64,000 nucleotides of DNA from Lepidostoma basale (lineage: Eukaryota > Arthropoda > Insecta > Trichoptera > Lepidostomatidae). The DNA lies in assembly GCA_022606425.2 (NCBI GenBank), contig JAHDVF020001468.1, positions 3,147,501-3,211,500 of the forward strand, given 5' to 3'. The position numbers and the translations under genes are program-made. Below are positions 28,001 to 37,000 of the stretch, in pieces. Every line of letters starts with the position of its first letter. The stretch's first letter is position 1. The notes beneath the pieces were generated by a model. The model was given only the letters and a program-made list of their open reading frames with translations. It searched no databases and was not told the DNA's origin.

Positions 28001-31000
28001 GGTCTGATATCACATAGGATACGGATACCTTATTGTGAATATACAATTTACTTTTAATTTTTGAATAATTTATTTTATCCGACAACGGCGCGGCCATGGT
28101 TAACTCCGAGCAATAATAGCTATAAGAATCCTCGTGTTCCTATTCAGCAAAGTTGTATTGCGTGCTGTTATCTGGTTTTCTGACAACCGTGATTACCTTT
28201 AAATTTATTATCTTCATTGCTTTTTCTCCATTCTATTGTAGCGCTGTATCGAGATTCCGAAACATTGTACGAGACTTGTAATATTATACAACGAACACTT
28301 AAGGACCCCAGAAACTGCTGGAAGTATTCTGAAGCGGACTGCGCTATTGTTGTGATCGTTTGAATAATTAAAATATTTTATTATTTAGGTATTCTTCTAC
28401 CTACCGATTAAGGTCATTTCAGAAAAGCTTTGATCACTACTCTGCCGCTTGTAATTTATTTTGCACTTCACTAGTTGTACTCGGTAATACAATTTTTTGC
28501 ACCGCGTTTCATAAAAAAAGTGTATTATTTATCTGAAGCATGATCGACTGCTAATTTGTTCGTAGTACTCTGAACTACCCGTAATTACAGTAATTACACG
28601 CATATTTACCATGGGAACTGAGAATAATTGAATTGGACGAGTTTACTACTTTTGTGGCATGTTTCCATTCATATGTGTTTTATATTTCTATTACATGTTT
28701 AATTTCTATACGCATTTGCACATCTTAAAGGCGGGCCACGCTGTTTTAAACAAGCTATCCACATCGGTCTCCACCGGCGGTTTAAAACTGTGTAGACACT
28801 TGTTTGAAACCAAAATTCGTTTGACTTCAACAAACTTTGTGGACGGACGCGCGTTTAAACACGCATTCCACGTGTGGAGAGCTTGTTTACAACTGTGTGT
28901 GGACGCTACACCAACCGTGGGCTCCACAGCTCTCCACCAAGGTCACCCCTGTGGAGAGTTTGTTTCAAACAGTGTGGCACGGCCTTTACGTTTGAAATAA
29001 TGTGTTGAAGAGTAGGTGCCGATTTTGTTTATTCGGTTTCTTCGGATTATTTAAATATCATACCACTGTGACTACATAAATCGTAACTATTTTTCGAACC
29101 AATCACCAATAAGGGGTTAATGCGAGATCGAATGAATGCCAATCACGGAATCAATTGAATGTTGTTAGGTAAACTGACGTGATGTTTAATTTGTCTTCGA
29201 CTTAGATGCCAAATCGAAATATTTTCAAGTTCAACGTCCCGTGACGGAATTAACAATGCCTGCGCAATTATTATTAAAATCTAATTTTCAATTCGGGACC
29301 CATCGACGGTGATTCACCACCGAGGCCCTCCACGGCCGGGCCTCGTCACGAGTCCTGACCAAAAGAGTCGAGGAATGTTTTCGTGTCTTGTGCTCGCGGC
29401 TCCGGTGCCCCGAGGAAGCGTCGCCCCCGCCCCCGCCGCTTGCGCCACCTGTCGCCTGATTCCGATAACAATGAAGTTTCTCTTTTTGTCTCAGCAAGGT
29501 TACTATTGTTCATATTTATTTCGTGTCGTGCATGCGTCGCTATCATCATGAGTTTCCCAATGAGTGGCGAACATCTCGTGTAGTTTTCCTTGGATTTCCA
29601 GGACGTGACATGTTCAATAATTATATATCAACACTAAAATCTTAAATACGTATAAACCACTTCCGTTAGTTTTCCAGGAATAGAAAACTCTTCGTAATTA
29701 TCCGAGCTTCCAGCGTGCGCGAAGCTTTCCATTGCAGCGAACTTATTCTCATAATTTCAACCATCAAATAAATACACAAGTATTAATGTTGTTAATGTTG
29801 TTGTTCATTTGAAATTTCTTTGCCAGAAGTGCATTGTAACTAACTAATTAACCATCACGCCGTCTCCCCGAAAGGGTAGGCAGAAAGAATGGACTCCCAC
29901 ACTTTAACCGATGCGTCACTCCATTCTTCTCTTTTCGCCCCAGCGAGAGACGCGGTGTGATGGGTTGCGAACCTCATCGCCACCAATAGGCATCTCACGC
30001 GCATACTTCGATCGTCCAACATCCACAAATAAATCTAAAACAAATAATATAAAATACAATGATATAAATAAAATAACAAAACAAAAATAATTTAACACAT
30101 AATGTTCTTTTAGATGGTGCACATGATGTTAGACTTTTGTGTTTATTTAATTAATATTCCACGAAACCACTGTTTTTCCAAGTGCATTGTAAATAATGAA
30201 AATAAAAAATAAAGTATATCTTCTTCTTCGATGGCCCTACAGCCCATATCGAACTTAGACCTTCCATCAATAATCGCCTCCAACTTCTCCTGTCCTCCGC
30301 TGCGAACTTCCAATATTGTATTTGCTTCAGCTGGGTTGGCTGCAGCGACTTCGTTCTCCCATCGTAGCAACGGCCTGCCTTACTTCCTTTTTCCACTTGG
30401 GTGTCCTTCCAGGATCCTTTTGGGTGCGCGCGATGATAGCATTCTCTGTACATGTCCGGCCCATCTCAACCTGCTCAGTTTCACATGCACAGTTAATCTA
30501 AGAGCCTTGTAGATATTATACAGCTCGTCGTTGTATCGTATTCTCTTGGCTTAGATTAAATAAGTTTAATCAAACTAAATATTGTTATGTTATTAATATT
30601 TCAATTTTATTTACATTATTTAAATTAAGATACGTTTTTCGTTCTTCATCTTTGAATAATTAGCGCTTTGTTTACAATCAACTTAACAATGCGATGAGGC
30701 GAAACCATGAACTCGGAGTCGAATTTTTTCAAGTCAAAGTTTGTGGTTTTTTTTGGGTACGTTGATCCGTAGCGGTGTCGCGGTGTTCCTCGGGCATTGT
30801 TCGCGATAAGTTTTAGATATGAAGATGATTAAGAAGGTGGTGCGATAATCGACCACTTTCAATATGCCATCATTTGATTGGCGGTCTAGTTAATTAATTG
30901 CACAGTAAATTTGCTCGCGAAAGTAAACCGTTTACGGAAAATGCCAGCCGCAAGTCAGTCATTAATCGGACCGTCAAGTAGGCGGGCGACTTCTATTGAC

Positions 31001-34000
31001 ATTCGTATTTATGTATTAACGCACGCACGTTACTACCCAACTAACATCACGCTTAACTTCCCTGAAATAATTAACAGAAGTGAAGGTAACAGGTAACTCA
31101 TGGGACATAGGTACATGTTCCCAAATAGAGATTATTTAGAAATATGATCAACACTTTTTGAATCGTCGAAAGAATATTGAAATAGGATTTATATAAACTA
31201 TACCCTCTCCATTTATTGGAGATAGGGACAGACCACCAAAAAGTTGGATCGACAGCTGGGAATTGACTTCGCAGGAGCCCGTTCCCTCTTAAGAAACAGT
31301 CTATAAAACCTACATTAAAAAAAGAACAAGCAAACCAAATTGGAGATTTTCTAAAGAATTGATAACGATGGCTTAAAGCGTACAGAGCAATGAATTGTGT
31401 AAATTATATGTTATCATCGACAGTATAAGTAACTTCTTATCTGTATTATTAAAGTATCTGTATAGTAAAAAGTAACCGTTAAGACATACAATTGCCTTTG
31501 ACGCACTCAAAACATTATGAAAATCTGGCATGAACATCATAATTCATTTCGATCCAAAAATCACTTTATGGTTCTCAGGTGCAGATATGTCGATTACGCT
31601 TATGGTCGAATATGTCATATTGTTCAAAACATTCAAATACACATCTCTAAAAAATGGCAATAAAGTCCTCGGAGTGTTCGTATATATTATAAGATAATTT
31701 AGTAGATTTAAGAGTCTGTTACTACAGGATTCTCCTTCTGTGATGCTGAACTCTAGCTCTCTCCATTTGTTTTGAGGGTCTCCTTGGTGGATACCGTCCA
31801 TCTGGTATTCCATGCAGAGACATGTATGGGATTATTATTGTATCAGTTTATTTTTTTTCTCAAAAGATATTACAAACAACAAACATAGTTAAAATATAAT
31901 AAATATATAATACCAGGAACGCGTGAGAGATGGTTCGACATTAGGAATACAAGATACTCTCCAAAGTCAAGAGTATTTGTCCTCTGAACGTACTTTCACG
32001 AATATGTAAGACGTCGATCTCCGAAGCGATCATGTTCAGCAGTTTGATTGCTCTCCCCACCGGCATCATCAGAGACAGGCTGGTTCTGCATGTTGGGAGA
32101 TAAAACAGTCTGTTCTGACGCTGTCGAAGATAACCATCCGGAACATTAAGATGGATAGCCTCCAAGATGACGGAATTCTCAAAGAATCCTCTGATAAGTC
32201 TGAAGAAATGAGTAAGTGTGCACCCATCCCTCCTTATCTGCAAACTATTGGTACCCAGCATGCCCAAAAGGAATGCAGTGGGTTCATTCTCTGGACATGT
32301 TGGTACCAGTACCATCGAAATTGTCGCCCCATCTGATCACATCTTGAACCTCGCAGACCTTTCGGATTATGGTGTTCCTTGCACGATCACGCAGACTCTT
32401 CTCAGCAATAGTACTTAGTGTTCTCATTTCCGTTGTCCTCAGCATACTTTTGATAATCGATATGACAATTAATAGCGAATAATACACATGTGATAATTAT
32501 TATTGTCCTCAAACACGCGTGAAACTGAAACAGATATTTGCCGCGTAACTTGATTTAATCTTGTACAATTTGGGTAAGTAGACCAAATGCGAAATTGACG
32601 AATTAATTGGATTCCGATTGCAATTCGGGGTTATTGTTTTAATTCCGAAGGCTCGCCTTCAAGTTTTCCTTTGAGAATCATCACAGTCGAGGCCGGCCGG
32701 CGTTTGGCCGCACGATCGTAACTTCGAATCAAATTAAACTTTACGGGCTTTGGGCGTCGATCTCACACATCCGCTGTGCTATTAGCGCTCTTATTATTAT
32801 TCAGTGAGGAATTAAACATTTGTGAAGACAGGGGAATTTGTTGTCACGTCACCTAGTTTGAAAAATGAAAGTTTTAATTTAATTTTTATTTTATTCGTAT
32901 ATACCATACTCAATTTACTTTCAGTTGTTGAGATCCAAGTCGTGGTACTTACCGTTGGTGTATATTATTATTTTGTTGAATAGCTCTACATTATTACAGC
33001 GCGAGCCAAATCGATGTAAATGGTATAGCTATCATATTGATTCTCTTGACATCTCTCGACATGTGATAGGTAGCTAATCTATCGCCATTTTATTGTCACC
33101 TAAATTCCACAGAGCAAAAACAGTGTGACAATCACACTACCATCACCGGGAATCGAACCCGGGACCTTTGATTTGGCAGTCAAAGCACTTACTCGGCCAC
33201 GAAGGTCTTGAAATATATATAAAACATAGGTTCCCAACGGGGGCGGTATCGCCCCCAGTGGGCGCAGTAGCTTTCCAGAGGGGCGGTAACGGATCCAGAG
33301 GTAAATTGGGGGCGTTGGGACAGTCAATGAGGACGGCCGTGGCGAATGTATTTTAATAATGAATAACTATAAAAATACTATTTTCATAAATAAACAATAA
33401 AAAATACTATCTAAATATTATGTGTATATTTCTGGTATTTTTGATAATCATTTTTATGTCAACTTTGTGTTATAAACAAATAAATATAATGTTTTACCAC
33501 ATTTTAATATTAGGTGTAACTATTTATGATAGAGGGCGTTGATGTATGTTTTTTTTTTCACGTAAAGCGGACGGTGATCCAAAAAAGGCTGGAAACCTTT
33601 GTTTTAATAAATTTGACCAAATTAGATTATTACAGTCATTCAACTACGATACAATGTATTTTGATTTTCATTATAATTTTTATATTCTCAAAGACGTTTT
33701 CCACAAATATGTTGATATAAATAGATTATCGGGGAATTTACTCTTGTCTCCCGTACACACGTTCTGTGCTTCTAATGTTTTTTTATATTTAGTATGGCGG
33801 TTTTATGGCATTGTGTTTATTAAGTTACCGCCTAGCGCGTGTTATTTTTACCCTGTTTTCGTATCGAGCTAATAATATTGACGCCCGTTTTGTGTGTACA
33901 GGGCAGAGCGGCGATTGTAACCGGAAACCCGACGGACCCCGCGAGTGCTCGGGATTAAAAACTTTGTTCCGGGGCGCAACAATACGTCCTCCCCATTCAC

Positions 34001-37000
34001 TCGGCCCGGATTTGGATTTCTGTTATTTCCGTGAGCAGTTATTTGTTTTCCCGACCCTGAACCAGTTCCGCAGCCCCCGCGGCCGCTATTAGCAGCCTCC
34101 TCTTTTATTCGGCGCTGCGCCCCGCGGGGACTTGATTAATACTCGATAGTCTGTCCTCGAGACTCGAACATTGCCCGGTAGTCGAACATTCTTGAAAAAA
34201 TACCACTTCAAACCCTTGTTTTTTTTCTATAAATCTTTTCCAACTGTTCTATATACAAATGTGTATCATCACACGATACAATTACGTATTAATTTTCCAG
34301 TGGCGTATAGAATTTAATTTATGTTGTTCCCTTTTTTAGTATTTTTTTCTATTGCGATTATATAGAGTGCTTAAAATGCCTCCCTAGAACGGGTAACCCC
34401 AGATGGGAGGTAATAAAATCATGTATTATATGTACTTGGTAAATGAGCAATAAATAGATAAATAAAAGCTTTTTGATTGTTTTTCATCATTTAAAAATTT
34501 CTTGGTAGAAGTTCAGTGTAAATAATGAAAATAAAAATTATAATTTATGTTTAGTTTTATTCCATTTTTTTAGTTTAGACCAGTAGATGGCAGCGCGAGC
34601 TGCCGAAACGGGTCGAATTTAAAAAAAATAACAGTGGAAAACATGAAATATATTCTATATTTTCAATATCTCATCTTTTAGTTGTTTAATGAAATGCAAA
34701 TCCTATTTTTTTTTTAATAAGGTTTGTTCCGAAAGGAAGTCTCCTGTCTGTCGATCATATTCGTCTTGTTATATGTATTTTTAATTATGTTATTGTAATT
34801 ACGATTTTTTAAATTTAAGGTAATGAAATTCTTGAAAAAAATATTTCTTTTGTTAAAAGATGCTTTCGCGGATTCTGTAAATATCCCTTTAGCAGTCCCG
34901 CACACGTCGCCCGTGCACACCCTCTAACCTTCTTGCGACTGGATGCGTCATATTTTACGGTCACCCTTTCCAATGAAATGTCATCCGGACATTTTACTTT
35001 TACACGAATCGCCTCGACATTAGCTTTTTACATTTAAAAAAATATCTTATGTTGTTTTACACTTTTCTCAGGTACTGGGCTACCGTTAACTTAAAATGAC
35101 AAACAAAATAATATTGGCGGTGTGATTGTCACACTGTCTCTGGTCTGGTGTAGAATTCGCGTGACAGTAAAATGGCGATAGATTAGCTACCTATCACATA
35201 TATTGTATACATTAATTGGGTTCAAAAGTCCTGTTGTATAAAAAAATGTATTATGTAAGTTGTGAAATCGACGGATACTTATTTTTTTACGAACCGTTTT
35301 TATTTGTGAAATAATTCGCCTCAAGGGCGCTTTTCAAATGAGTATGTATTACGATGTAAACTTTATAAAGGCATTAACACCGCGAAATTCCACCGCGAAT
35401 TAAAACACTTTTTTTCACTTTTGAGTGTATTTTTCTCGATGTGATTCGAAAATGTTATATGGTGAGAACGATATGAACTTAAGTTATAAAAAAATATATA
35501 TTTAATTCATAAATCGGGTGGTGGTCTAGGGGATAGAACGCTTGGCTTTTGATCCAGGGGACTTAGGTTCGAGCCTGGACACGACCAGATTCCTTCTTCA
35601 TAATAATGAGCTATTTTCTGCTCATATTGAAGATTGTAAAATAAATTCTAATATCATTGATCAAAATCTTTGGTATTAGTCTTTTTTAAAAAAAAAAAAA
35701 AAACGTATTTAAAACTACGTATGATTCCTTTATTTCCGTTTTTCTTTTCATATTTAATGTTTATAAAAATGTGAATTTTCTGGAAGTTTTATTATATTAT
35801 ATGGGGGTGACGGGTTGTAATAAAACTTCTATATAATTGATATTTTCATTGGAATTAAATACTTAACTTTATTTATATCATTGTTCGTGAAACAAGTATT
35901 ATTTTCTTATTAATCAGTAGTGGTTTGCACTAATTACATTTAGACTATTGAAATAAATTTTTAGATTAGCTCTAAATTACGTATTCTCTTGCCATAGGTG
36001 CACTTTCTTCTTGTTCCAGCCAGAAAGTGAAAAATACAATCTCCGAATTTTGTATTTGGATACCACTTTGGATCCATTGATTACCTCGAGTTGAGGATGT
36101 CAGATACACAGAGGTCTAAACGCAAGCTGGCGTTTAGACCTCTGTTGGTATAACAGTAATCCGGTAGATAATATTATATAATAATATGATTATGCATTTC
36201 TTCTTCTTCTTCTTCTTCCTCAGCCTATTCCCGTCCACTCCTGGACAAAGGCCTCCTCCATTACCTTCCATGTCATTCTGCCCTGTGCAGACTGCATCCA
36301 GGTTTAGATCATCCTTCCACCGTAGTTGGGGTCGCCCTGCACTTCTCTTCGCCGTCCACGGTCTCCAAGTCAGCAGTCTTCTTGTCCACTTTTCATCTGG
36401 GCTTCTGGCTACGTGACCCGCCCATTGCCATTTTAGAGTCGCCACCCGGTGGATGATGTCAGTGACCTTTTGTTTTTTCTCTCACCGTATCGTTTCTGAC
36501 TCTGTGTCTTAGGCTTATTCCTAACATGGCTCTTTGGGTCACTCGCAGTTTCTCGGCACTTTTTTTGGACAATGTAACAGTTTCAAGACCATAAGTACCA
36601 ACTGGCAGAACACAGGCTTCATAGAATTTTCGTTTCAGGTTGATCGGTATTTTCCGGTTTTTAAGGATGTAGCTCAGGTTTCCGAAAGCTGCCCAGCTTA
36701 GTCCAATTCTTCTTTTTAGCTCTGCGGTCTGGTTATCTCGGCCCAATCGAATATTGTGATGCATTTCAGCCATGATGAATTTTAAAGATTGATTTTTTTA
36801 TATATTATAATTATAATGACCAATGAAGCAGTTCACGCAGTAGTTTTTCTTCTCCCATTTTTATAGTATGTACAATAATAACTCTAGTAATGAGTTTAAA
36901 TTTTCTACTGACGCTCTGTCATTATTTAGAAGTCGACAAACGTTGTTGGCAAATGGTTAATTAACTAATTTTACTAACCCACCCTTGCATTATATTTATT

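Noticed and set aside
35516..35590. A functional tRNA gene
   Set aside because: The A and B boxes are good, but the acceptor stem does not pair fully. A 100-base body and poly(A) follow, so it is a SINE.
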